Shown in pieces: positions 9,120-17,145 of a DNA stretch of 64,000 bases (positions within the stretch are counted from its first letter, which is position 1; each line of letters begins with the position of its first letter). This stretch comes from Amphibacillus sediminis NBRC 103570 (GTDB taxonomy: Bacteria > Bacillota > Bacilli > Bacillales > Amphibacillaceae). Below the pieces are notes generated by a model. The model searched no databases and was not told where the DNA came from. It worked only from the letters and a program-made list of their open reading frames with translations. The stretch spans positions 1 to 64,000 of the forward strand of contig NZ_BCQW01000016.1 of assembly GCF_001552275.1 (NCBI RefSeq), in the 5' to 3' direction. A program made the position numbers and the translations under genes.

Positions 9120-10466
9120 TCATATATCTAATTCTACTTTCACCCCAGTTTCTTTCCAATTACGATGCTGTTGAACATAGAGTTGCCACATAACGATGCT
9201 AGACGTTAGGGCTTCAGTAACGACAAAAGAGAGCCAAACACCTGTCATATCCAAGAGTAAAGATAATAAAAATATGACCGGAATAATCAAGACAAAGCTC
9301 CGAAGCGTTGATAGCCAAAAGGCCGTACGCGGCTGTTCAATCGCACTTAAATAGGCGATCGCAATAATGTTAAAGCCAGCAAAGATAAAACCAATAAAAT
9401 ATAGATAAATACCTGTTTGAGCAATTTCAGTTAATGCCAGATTATTGTCACGATTGAAGAAACCAATTAACGTATCAGACCCTAAGGTCAAGGTTCCATA
9501 GATGATAATGGTTAGCAGGCTAGCAAACGTAATACCATATCTGAGTATTTTTTTCATCTCATCATATTTTAATTGACCGAATAAATAACTAACAATTGGC
9601 TGGATCCCTTGAGCCATACCAGTAAATATAGCCACCACCACAAAGGCAATGTTGGCAATAATGCCGTAAGCAGCTATTCCGACATTGCCAGCAAGCGAGA
9701 GAATCACCATATTGAATACTAAGATGACTACCCCTGTCGATATTTCAGTGATGAAGGCAGAAATACCTAAGCTCGCTATTTTAGTAAAAACACGAACCTT
9801 CCATGTTATTTTCTGAAGGGTCAAGCTATTTTTAGGCGATTTAAAGTGAATAGACAGGATCATTATGCTAATAATCGGGGTGGCTCCAGTAGCAAGCGCA
9901 GCACCTAGCATGCCCATGTCAAAGCTAAAGATGAAAAGATAGTCAAGTAAAATATTTGCTAAACTCCCTACCAACATCCCTAGCATCGCAAGCTTTGGGT
10001 TCTGGTCATTTCGAATAAAGCCTGTAAGCAGATTGTTAAAGATAACAAATGGAGCAAATAACATAATAACCTTAAGATAGCTATTCGTTAAAGGAAGTGT
10101 TTCGGCGTCCGCACCTAATAGGTGACTTAAATAATCCGAGCCTACTAGACCCAATAATAAGATCAGTCCACTAAGGATTGTCCCAAGAATTAAAGCATGA
10201 TTAAAGACGTTTGTTGCACTTTGTCGCTTTCCTTGCGCTTTTAAAATGGTGTACCAAGTCGCACCACCTATTCCTAGCATCAAGCCAATTCCTGACATAA
10301 CCGTGAATACAGGTAATGCGAGATTAAGGGCAGCTAACCCAACCTCACCAACACCATTAGCGATAAAAAGTGTATCAGCTAAAATATAGATAGACAAGCC
10401 AATCATACCCATAATATTTAAACTTACATATTTAAAAAAAGTTTGGAAATCCCCTCTTATCTCCAT
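9120..10466 (-). CDS. MATE-family multidrug/toxin efflux transporter
   Basis: 448 residues with about 12 hydrophobic segments. It begins MEIRGDFQTFFKYVSLNIMG and shows the MATE pattern of two similar six-helix halves (each with a GxxxG-rich first helix, LADTLFIANGVG in the first). It should export cationic compounds using Na+ or H+ across the cell membrane. AAAGGAG precedes the ATG. A consensus promoter and a structured leader with an intrinsic terminator lie upstream, so expression is probably controlled by premature termination. Confidence 0.88.
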   Translation of the reverse strand: MEIRGDFQTFFKYVSLNIMGMIGLSIYILADTLFIANGVGEVGLAALNLALPVFTVMSGIGLMLGIGGATWYTILKAQGKRQSATNVFNHALILGTILSGLILLLGLVGSDYLSHLLGADAETLPLTNSYLKVIMLFAPFVIFNNLLTGFIRNDQNPKLAMLGMLVGSLANILLDYLFIFSFDMGMLGAALATGATPIISIMILSIHFKSPKNSLTLQKITWKVRVFTKIASLGISAFITEISTGVVILVFNMVILSLAGNVGIAAYGIIANIAFVVVAIFTGMAQGIQPIVSYLFGQLKYDEMKKILRYGITFASLLTIIIYGTLTLGSDTLIGFFNRDNNLALTEIAQTGIYLYFIGFIFAGFNIIAIAYLSAIEQPRTAFWLSTLRSFVLIIPVIFLLSLLLDMTGVWLSFVVTEALTSSIVMWQLYVQQHRNWKETGVKVELDI

Positions 10467-10605
10467 CTGTTACAACTCCTTTAGCTAAAACATTTGAACG
10501 ACCACAAAAAAAAGCACCAAACGTTACCTACTATGGCCTAAAGGTAAAACGTTTACTGCTTAACTAGCTTTACATGGCGGCAAAGCTAACAGTTTGATAT
10601 ATTGA
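10467..10605 (-). ncRNA. Structured 5' leader of the MATE gene, candidate riboswitch or attenuator
   Basis: The minus-strand RNA from about 10604 folds into two hairpins. Hairpin 1 is TAGCTTT / AAAGCTA with loop GCCGCCATG. Hairpin 2 is AAACGTT+ACC / GGT+AACGTTT, whose loop contains AGGCC. It is followed by GGTGC and nine Ts, as in an intrinsic terminator. The GGC of loop 2 can pair with GCC of loop 1. MATE genes are known targets of guanidine-IV (mepA motif) and some purine riboswitches. I could not match a known consensus by eye, so the ligand is open. Confidence 0.5.
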
Positions 10606-10610
10606 TAGAT

Positions 10611-10639
10611 ACTTTAGCAGAAGGATAAGGTAATGTCAA
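10611..10639 (-). promoter_or_regulatory. Promoter of the MATE leader
   Basis: On the minus strand TTGACA (10634-10639) is followed after 17 bases by TAAAGT (10611-10616), a good sigma-A promoter. It is back to back with the promoter of the GNAT gene on the other strand. Confidence 0.65.
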
Positions 10640-10658
10640 CTTAATTATTAACGATAGA

Positions 10659-10687
10659 TTGACAAATCTTTATCTCTTCATTAAAAT
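10659..10687 (+). promoter_or_regulatory. Promoter of the GNAT gene
   Basis: TTGACA at 10659-10664, a 17-base spacer and TAAAAT at 10682-10687. This sigma-A type promoter lies about 30 bases before the TTG start of the acetyltransferase gene. Confidence 0.65.
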
Positions 10688-10719
10688 GTGTCTTAATTTG
10701 AGCAAAGGACGTGAATGTA

Positions 10720-11154
10720 TTGTCACAATATACAATTAAAGCTTTAAATACTGATGAAGAACTAATACAAGCATTCCCAATTATGCAGCAATTGCGACCA
10801 CAGCTTAATCAATCATCTTACTTATCTTTAGTTAAGGACGCTCAAAAGCTTGAACGATATCAATTGCACGGGCTTATTAAGCATAATTCACTGATTGCTT
10901 TGGTTGGCTTCAAGCCAATGGTCACTTTGTATTACGGGCATTTTGTTTGGGTATGTGACTTAATTACCGATCACCACTACCGATCTCAAGGTTTTGGTGA
11001 ACAACTATTAAACTATGTACATAACTGGGCAGATCAAAATGGATATAGCTCGGTTGCGCTATCCTCAGGTCTTAATCGTACCGATGCCCATCGTTTTTAT
11101 GAACAGAAAATGACCTATACTAAAGCAAGCTATGTTTTCAAATATGACCTTTAA
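10720..11154 (+). CDS. GNAT-family N-acetyltransferase
   Basis: About 144 residues with the full GNAT fold: ITDHHYRSQGFGEQLL is acetyl-CoA motif A and ALSSGLNRTDAHRFYEQ is motif B, as in the GCN5/YjdJ-like group. The TTG at 10720 is preferred because AAAGGA lies 10 bases upstream; the GTG at 10711 is only one base from it. Monocistronic. The substrate is unknown. Confidence 0.8.
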   Translation: MSQYTIKALNTDEELIQAFPIMQQLRPQLNQSSYLSLVKDAQKLERYQLHGLIKHNSLIALVGFKPMVTLYYGHFVWVCDLITDHHYRSQGFGEQLLNYVHNWADQNGYSSVALSSGLNRTDAHRFYEQKMTYTKASYVFKYDL

Positions 11155-11401
11155 ATCACAGTTCAACACCTTATAGCTCAATAGGCTACCAGATGACTAT
11201 AGAAGAGATTGGTAGCCTAATTTTTTTAATACCATCGCCCCACATAGGTACTCCCAAAAAGTACCCCTGGTTTACAGGCTGTTAAGGTAGAACTAAATGA
11301 TACTGAGCACATTAGCTTATTTGTTGTGTGTAACTCAACCAATGTATAATATCATGTCTTAGCTATGATAGTGGTGTTCTTTCAGCCTGGAAAACTAATT
11401 A

Positions 11402-12606
11402 TTAGCCGATCATGAAGCCAAGACAGATAACGAGTATTACAATGAAGGGGGCTGGAATCTTTTTTAAGGACAATAAAAATAATGTGCAAGCCATGACAAG
11501 TAAATTATCCCAAGCAAAGCCACTTCTTTGCATAATAATTAAAGCTGAAACTGTAATAAGCCCACCTGCAATTGCATTTATCCCTTTTAATGAAACTTTA
11601 ATCCCACGAATTTGCTTAAGCTTTTCCCAAATTGGATAGACAAAATAAATAAGGAGAAGACCAGGCAAGAAAATCGCTAGCCCAGCAACCAAGGCACTTG
11701 ATATTTGAGTGAATAGTGTGGCTCGACCTGCGAGGCCGCCTGCATAGGCACTAAAGCTAAACATTGGCCCTGGCATAGCTTGAACTAAGCCATAACCAGT
11801 TAAAAACTCTTCAGTTGTCATAAAAGAATTGATCTCGACCAAGTCACTAAACATAACCGGAATAACGACCTGTCCACCACCAAAGACAAGGTAACCATAG
11901 CGATAAAAGCTCTCAAAAATCTTCACTAATTGATGGTTCACTAATAACGAAAGGAGAATAGCGCCAATTGTGATACTAACAAAAGCGATGAGGTAGCGCC
12001 AAGGTGGATTTAGGCTTACACGGTGCCATAAGTTTTTTTCACGTGAATGGATGATAGCAACCACTCCACCGAGCACCAATAATAACGGAAATACCCAGCC
12101 TGTCTAAAAAAGAAGCTAACAAGTGCCGCTACAATAAGTAGCACCATAGTAAGCCGATCTGTGACAACCTTCTTTCCAATTTTAAAGGCAGCCATGACAA
12201 TAAAAGCAACAGCCATTGGTCCAATATAGCGTAAACCATCAGCCGAGAGCTGAACCCGCTCAAGAAAAAGATATAAAAATGACAACATGGTCATCAACAA
12301 CAGCACAGGTAGTGACCAAACGAGCATCGTCAATAAAGCCAACACAGGACCACCTTTTTTATGTCCTATTGCTACAATGGTTTGCGTACTTGATGGTCCT
12401 GGTAAAATACTGCATAAAGCAATCAATTCAATTAGTTCTTCTTCATCTAAATATTTCTTTTTTGTGACTAATTGATCGGTAAACACGCCGTAATGTGCTT
12501 CTGGACCACCAAACGCCCCCAATGAGCAGATAAAAATATCTCGCAAAAATTTAGTCCAGCTCAGCTCTTCCTTAGATTCCTTACTCTTAGTTACTGTCTC
12601 TCTCAT
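11402..12606 (-). pseudogene. chrA: Chromate transporter ChrA, disrupted by a one-base frameshift
   Basis: Two overlapping frames together encode a complete long-chain CHR protein (about 400 residues, two homologous halves). The first half contains FGGPEAHYGVFTDQLV and ILPGPSSTQ; the second contains FGGGQVVIPVM and AMPGPMFSFSAYAG. The reading breaks near 12095-12100: the frame gives FRQAGYFRYY, whereas adding one base restores QAWVFPLLLVLGG, as expected for the family. The gene would export chromate or sulfate-like anions. It is divergent from a PadR regulator, a known partner. A sequencing error cannot be excluded. Confidence 0.85.
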
Positions 12607-12687
12607 AAACTTCTCCCTCCCTTATTTGAATCCAGCTTGTTTTTGAGCTATCATGATAAAAGAAAAATAACTCTTTTAATTACGAAC

Positions 12688-12712
12688 ACCGATATTGAAT
12701 ACCGATATCGGT
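12688..12712. promoter_or_regulatory. Palindromic operator between chrA and padR
   Basis: The perfect 12-bp palindrome ACCGATATCGGT (12701-12712) is preceded by the half-site ACCGATAT (12688-12695), midway between the divergent chrA and padR starts. It is the likely PadR binding site controlling both genes. Confidence 0.6.
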
Positions 12713-12745
12713 TATGTATTAATAATAGTATGAGGAGTATTAGCA

Positions 12746-13051
12746 ATGCAAGAGCAAATTTTAAGGAAATTCTTTCTAGGCTTTATTCAAATTCATATAT
12801 TACACCATGCTAAAGAGGAGCCTTTCTATGGAGCCTGGATGATTGAAGAATTAAAAGAGCATGGATATGATATGAGCCCAGGTACGTTATACCCGATTTT
12901 ACACAGTATGTCAGAGAAAAACCTGCTAAAAAAAGAGAATCGAACTGTCCAAGGGAAAATTCGTAAATACTATTCTATTACTGAGCTTGGTGAAACGATT
13001 TTAACCGAAGCAAGACAGAAGGCATATGAACTGTTTAAAGAGATTAAATGA
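12746..13051 (+). CDS. PadR-family transcriptional regulator
   Basis: 101 residues, the size of minimal PadR proteins. It has the winged-helix signature YGAWMIEELKEHGYDMSPGT followed by LYPILHSM and a basic wing (QGKIRKYYSIT). Small PadR proteins next to chrA act as chromate-responsive repressors in several Bacillaceae; that role is inferred from the divergent chrA and the shared palindrome. GAGGAG precedes the ATG. Confidence 0.85.
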   Translation: MQEQILRKFFLGFIQIHILHHAKEEPFYGAWMIEELKEHGYDMSPGTLYPILHSMSEKNLLKKENRTVQGKIRKYYSITELGETILTEARQKAYELFKEIK

Positions 13052-13176
13052 TCAATCTTGATTTTGTTTATAAGCTTTATGGTTGTACAAAAGGGAAGCC
13101 TCCAAGACTAAATGTCTGAAAAGGGCTTGTTCTATCAGCTTAAGAGCTGTAATGCATTAAGGTTAGTAACAATAGT

Positions 13177-13239
13177 AAAAATCGTCCGTTATAAAATGTT
13201 CGCATCATGACTTTCATTTTAGATAACTGGACGATTTTT
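13177..13239. repeat. Inverted repeat in the 13.05-13.55 kb gene-free region
   Basis: 11-bp perfect arms AAAAATCGTCC and GGACGATTTTT flank a 41-nt spacer. No gene is seen from 13052 to 13709. This could be the end of a lost insertion sequence or an RNA hairpin; nothing decides between them. Confidence 0.4.
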
Positions 13240-13386
13240 GCTGGACTTTCAAGTTTTTGATAATTTAACCTCAAAAAAATAAGTACATAGAAAAGCTAGG
13301 CAGACGCGAGGAAAATAGAAGCTTTTATGTACTCTCTTTAAGTATAGAAAAAAATGTCTCGATATGACGCTGGACTAGAAAAATAA

Positions 13387-13450
13387 TGGGAGTCTTACAA
13401 AAGCCCTTCGATGGGGCGAGTAATCGCAGCCCCAGCCAGTTAAACTAGCG
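13387..13450 (-). repeat. Family A element, TTTAT-proximal fragment (A-2)
   Basis: Carries only the terminal part of family A: AAAGCCCTTCGATGGGGCGA, AGTAATCGCAGCCCC, then CCAGTTAAACTAGCG followed by ATAAA (TTTAT on the minus strand). The rest has been lost. Confidence 0.8.
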
Positions 13451-13553
13451 ATAAAATCATATTCAGAAGGCCTATCTCTATCTTTTCCATCCTTGGTTTG
13501 TTTAGCTTTTTAGTTGCTAACAACTGTCGATTTGTTCAATTCCTCCCCTATAT

Positions 13554-13746
13554 CAAATACGCCACGGCGTATTTGCACCCAAATTTTGTCGAGCTTCGTT
13601 CGATGAGTTTCCGCTAAAAATCTATGACATCCGCCGTAGGCTTTAACTTTAATCAGCTGAGGTTTAAACCGCCACTGAATCAAAGACAAATAGGTTTTTA
13701 TCTCACCTCTTAGAGAAGCGGGAGACTTCTGCCTAATGAAGTTAAA
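13554..13746 (-). repeat. Family B element, full copy (B-1)
   Basis: It begins with the near-palindrome CAAATACGCCACGGCGTATT and has the TCGAGC/GTTCGA hairpin, TTAACTTTAATCAGC and a terminal CTAATGAAGTTAAA. On the minus strand it starts at TTTAA. It overlaps the 3' end of the staygreen gene and supplies that gene's last codons and stop. Confidence 0.85.
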
Positions 13747-14189
13747 AGTATGTAATCCATCGGTGCTCCCCAATGTTCCTCCCTGTTATATTCTGAATAG
13801 CTTGATTCAAAACAAACCTTAATAAATGCACAGTATAGATATTGGTGTCTCATTAAGAACGCTCGATCACCATAAAGAATGGCCTCTAAAGCTAATGGTA
13901 ACTTACTCCTAACACGATACTCCTGTTGCATCACAGCCTTTCTATTTTCGTCCCCGAGATAAACCTTAACAAAAAGTGTACAAATTCCGGCTTCCATACA
14001 CCATTCTGCTAACACTGCATCTCTTTTTTCAGTTATCTGATCATGAGCATAAGTCAAACCAATATACAAAAATTTCTCAGCCGTTTGATCTGAACTGATC
14101 AAGGTGTATCTCCGTCCAATTACCGCATCTGTCTGTAAAAGATGGGAATTGAACGTAACATAAAGCTGATTTGGATTAAAAAATTGCAA
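13710..14189 (-). CDS. Staygreen (Mg-dechelatase-like) family protein with repeat-derived C-terminus
   Basis: About 159 residues. FFNPNQLYVTF, GRRYTLISSD, YIGLTYAHDQI, RDAVLAEW, LALEAILYGDRAFL and ESSYSEYNREEHWGAP align in order with the plant SGR/bacterial staygreen family. Plant SGR removes Mg from chlorophyll a, and some bacterial homologues do this in vitro; the natural role in non-photosynthetic bacteria is unknown. TTG at 14189 is chosen because AGAGGTG lies 6 bases before it (an ATG at 14207 has a poorer site). The last 12 or so residues (ILLTSLGRSLPLL) and the stop are translated from repeat B-1. The core appears intact. Confidence 0.8.
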   Translation of the reverse strand: MQFFNPNQLYVTFNSHLLQTDAVIGRRYTLISSDQTAEKFLYIGLTYAHDQITEKRDAVLAEWCMEAGICTLFVKVYLGDENRKAVMQQEYRVRSKLPLALEAILYGDRAFLMRHQYLYCAFIKVCFESSYSEYNREEHWGAPMDYILLTSLGRSLPLL

Positions 14190-14513
14190 CAGCAACACCT
14201 CTTTCATTTATGATCCACTCTAATCATACGATCAATATCTTCCTTTTAGTCTCGAAATTTCAATTATAGGCTTGTCAAAAGATGTCGTGTTAGAAACTAG
14301 CCGATTGAGGTAATACCAGTTGGGGCGAAAAAGCGAACCCTTTTAGAGATGTGAGTTGTGGCAAAGGAGTTGGTGATCATTCAACACTGAAAAAGGAAGG
14401 ACCACCTCCCTACAAATCTTAAGCAATGGGGATCATTTGAAGAAATGGATATGTCGTCAAGCAAACAGGCTTAATAAGGTTACAAAGGATAGATTGTTCG
14501 GAATGTTTTAGAT

Positions 14514-14701
14514 CAAATGAATCTTGGCGTATTCGCGCCCAGATTTTATCGAGCTTCGCTCGATAAAATTCTGTTTGAAAATCTGTGGGAATCGGCCGTA
14601 GGCTTTAGCTTGATTCAGCTGGGGTTTGAACTTCCACTGATACATAGTTGCATTTATCTCACCACTTCAGAAGGGAGAGGCTTCTGCTGAATCAAGTTAA
14701 A
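14514..14701 (-). repeat. Family B element (B-2)
   Basis: Full copy with the perfect hairpin TTTTATCGAGC-TTC-GCTCGATAAAA and long-range arms TTTAGCTTGATTCAGC / GCTGAATCAAGTTAAA, ending 47 bases beyond the stop of the HAD gene. The preceding 14208-14513 contains no recognisable gene or site. Confidence 0.85.
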
Positions 14702-14748
14702 AAATCTAGTTCATTATCACTCTATCTTCCACAATCTATCCCTCTAAT

Positions 14749-15387
14749 TTAAGCATCTATATGTTTAATTAAGTCACTAACTTGCCTACATACAAGATCA
14801 GGTTCTCGAACAAAAGCTTCTGATTGATATTCAGGGAGCCATTGTACCCCAACCGTAAAAGTACCTGCTGCTTTTCCTGCTTCAATATCAGCCTCACTAT
14901 CCCCAACATAGATGGCTTCGCTTGCATCTACGCCTAAGATATTGAGAGCCTTGTAAATGCCTTCTGGATCTGGTTTAGGCATGTTTACATCGTCGCCTGT
15001 TATAATTGCTTCAAAATCATAATCTAAATGAAGGGCTTGTAGTGAGATATTGAGACTCCGTCGTGCCTTGCCTGTAACAATAGCTAATTGTATCCCATTA
15101 TCAGTTAAATAAGTAAGCAGGCTTTGAATGTCTTGATTTGGTGAAACCAACTGATTATGCTGTTCGTGATATTGCTGATAAAATACCTCAATCGCTTCCT
15201 CTACCCGACTATCTTGCAAATTCCCCCTAATAATACCTGTCTCAGATGGACCAAACATCTCCCTAACCTCATGATCTGATAACTTGCGATTATCATAGGT
15301 TTGGAAAACATGCTGAAAAGCTTTGTAGCAGATCGGCAAAGTATTGGCTAATGTTCCATCAAAATCAAAGATGACTGCTTTAATCAT
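14749..15387 (-). CDS. HAD-superfamily hydrolase, phosphoglycolate phosphatase-like
   Basis: 212 residues with all HAD motifs: DFDGTLANT near the start (nucleophile Asp9), IVTGKARRS (motif II), and MPKPDPEGIY followed by GDSEADIEAGKAAG (motifs III and IV). The cap inserted after motif I is the small helical subfamily I type, as in Gph and PpaX. It dephosphorylates a small phosphometabolite. Its ATG overlaps the last 8 bases of the DUF1697 gene, and AAAGGGGAG lies inside that gene, so the two are translationally coupled. Confidence 0.87.
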   Translation of the reverse strand: MIKAVIFDFDGTLANTLPICYKAFQHVFQTYDNRKLSDHEVREMFGPSETGIIRGNLQDSRVEEAIEVFYQQYHEQHNQLVSPNQDIQSLLTYLTDNGIQLAIVTGKARRSLNISLQALHLDYDFEAIITGDDVNMPKPDPEGIYKALNILGVDASEAIYVGDSEADIEAGKAAGTFTVGVQWLPEYQSEAFVREPDLVCRQVSDLIKHIDA

Positions 15388-15934
15388 TTAACTCTCCCCT
15401 TTCATCCATAAGCTGAAATAATTTTCTTGTCGTATTCACATTTCTAATCGTCATTTTTTTATAGATTGGCGTACCGATTAATTTTGTAAGTCCAGTCTTA
15501 GTGACATGATCCTTAGATACTGACCAAAGAAGGGCACCCTCCGTATAGATTACCTGGTCAATAGTAGGCTTAATTTTCAGTTGATCAAGAATAGATCGAC
15601 TATCAATCTCCTTCCATAAGAACAGGACATCACTTTTGATAATTTTATTGTTTTGCCAGCTCTCCGGTAAACTCGTAATGACTTTTTTCATCTGATCATA
15701 ATTTCTTAATAACACGTTGATTGGTAAACCAAAATGTTGATTGATCGCCTGTTCAAGAATTGTGACAAGTTCATCCTCATCCATGTTCTCACTCTCAAAA
15801 ATGACATTCCCAGAATTAATATATGTTGTGACCGCTCGCATTCCTGCCCGTTCAAATACTTCCTTTAATTCTGACATGGCTATTTTGTTTTTACCACCGA
15901 CATTTATCCCTCTCAACAAAGCTAAGTAAATAAT
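15380..15934 (-). CDS. DUF1697 family protein, probable AUU start
   Basis: About 184 residues. LLRGINVGGKNKIAM, TYINSGNVIFE and the C-terminal GTPIYKKMTIRNVNTTRKL are hallmarks of DUF1697, whose function is unknown. The family normally starts M-x-x-Y-x-A-L-L-R-G. Here the sequence before LLRG reads I-I-Y-L-A from the ATT at 15934, and a perfect AGGAGG stands 8 bases upstream of it. The first conventional start (TTG at 15919) would be 23 bases from that site and cut the conserved beta strand. So an AUU start is likely. First gene of a pair with the HAD phosphatase. Confidence 0.8.
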   Translation of the reverse strand: MIYLALLRGINVGGKNKIAMSELKEVFERAGMRAVTTYINSGNVIFESENMDEDELVTILEQAINQHFGLPINVLLRNYDQMKKVITSLPESWQNNKIIKSDVLFLWKEIDSRSILDQLKIKPTIDQVIYTEGALLWSVSKDHVTKTGLTKLIGTPIYKKMTIRNVNTTRKLFQLMDERGELND

Positions 15935-16073
15935 GACGAAGACCTCCTATTTTCAAATAACATTTAACTATACCCGGCCAGAACAGTAATCAGTGCCAAA
16001 CTCCCGGCTAATATCGAGAAGTATCTCTACCAACCACGCTCGATTAATTTGTCTAAACCTAAGTCTCACAAGG

Positions 16074-16925
16074 TTAAAATAGACGAAGCTGTTGTGAAGC
16101 TAATCCATCGTAGTCTATCCCAAGCATAGCTTGAAGTGTTTTAGCATTGTTAGCAGCATCTCCACCCGAATTGTTATTAAATAAAATATAGAGATGCTTT
16201 GAGGCTTGCGCCAATTGTTCGATTCGGTTCTTCCATTCGGCTAATTCGGCATGATTGTACTTATACAAATAGCGAACCTCACGCCAATTTGTTTCTTTAT
16301 TTTTTGGTCGCACCCAGCCGTACTTGTTCCGGCCATGAAATCGAATTAATGTTTTTTCTGGATCCGTGGTAATCGGTACAATTGGAACAGATCCATCCCC
16401 AACTTGTGGTTCATCAACGATTGTATGAATCCAGCCATCCTCCTGCATTAAAGTGAGGGTTTGTTCACGATTAACGGGGTTAAACCATGATCGATTTCGA
16501 AATTCTAGAGCAATTGGAATATCGCTCATCTTTTGCGTACAATACTTCAAATAAAGGATGTGCTCTTGCTTATAGTCAAACCAAGGTGGAAATTGAAATA
16601 AAACCATGGCTAGTTTGTTCTTGTCAATTATCGGTCCAAGTGAGTCTTTAAAAGCTTCAAACATCTCCGTTTTCGTTTCAAAAGGAAGCTCTTTGCGCTG
16701 ATGACCGGTCATTCCTTGATACGCTTTAACAACAAATTGGAATTTAGCTGGCGTTTCATTCGCCCACTTTTCCATATTACGCTTAGGCTGCACAGCATAA
16801 AAGGAAGCATCGACTTCAACCGTAGGGAAATGGCTACTATATTCAGCCAGCTTATCTTTCGCTTTTAGATCTGGCGGATAGAGCGAATCATGATCACCCC
16901 AGCCAGTTACACCAATATAAATCAA
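16074..16925 (-). CDS. DUF72 family protein (YunF-like)
   Basis: About 283 residues. IYIGVTGWGDH at the N-terminus, TVEVDASFYAVQP, FQFVVKAYQGMTGHQ, LEFRNRSWF and IRFHGRNKYGW are the conserved TIM-barrel blocks of DUF72. The biochemical role is not known. TTG at 16925 gives the standard family N-terminus and has GGTG six bases upstream; a longer TTG start at 16937 is possible. Monocistronic. Confidence 0.82.
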   Translation of the reverse strand: MIYIGVTGWGDHDSLYPPDLKAKDKLAEYSSHFPTVEVDASFYAVQPKRNMEKWANETPAKFQFVVKAYQGMTGHQRKELPFETKTEMFEAFKDSLGPIIDKNKLAMVLFQFPPWFDYKQEHILYLKYCTQKMSDIPIALEFRNRSWFNPVNREQTLTLMQEDGWIHTIVDEPQVGDGSVPIVPITTDPEKTLIRFHGRNKYGWVRPKNKETNWREVRYLYKYNHAELAEWKNRIEQLAQASKHLYILFNNNSGGDAANNAKTLQAMLGIDYDGLASQQLRLF

Positions 16926-17096
16926 GATCTTCACCAATCCTATCTTTATTAACTGACTTTATTCTACCAAATTGAATACGGCACTGTCAGGTTCTACACT
17001 TATTTGACTACTGAGGCAGCCTTCAGCTTCGATATTCCCTCTAATCATTCAAATAAGGAATCGTTATACCTAAGTCAAGCGTTGGGAACAAAAAAA

Positions 17097-17141
17097 TAAC
17101 CATATAAAATCCAAGCTTTTAGTTGAATTTCATATGGTTAT
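17097..17141 (-). terminator. Terminator after the MCP-DUF5692 operon
   Basis: 10-bp arms ATAACCATAT / ATATGGTTAT, followed on the minus strand by seven Ts. It lies directly downstream of the DUF5692 gene. Confidence 0.75.
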
Positions 17142-17145
17142 GTGA

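Noticed and set aside
10467-10605. Purine, preQ1 or fluoride riboswitch upstream of the MATE gene
   Set aside because: The conserved core sequences of those classes, as far as I can recall them, are absent; it was kept only as an unassigned structured leader.
13510-13773. 87-codon minus-strand ORF
   Set aside because: It is a translation of repeat B-1; similar 'proteins' would appear at every B copy.
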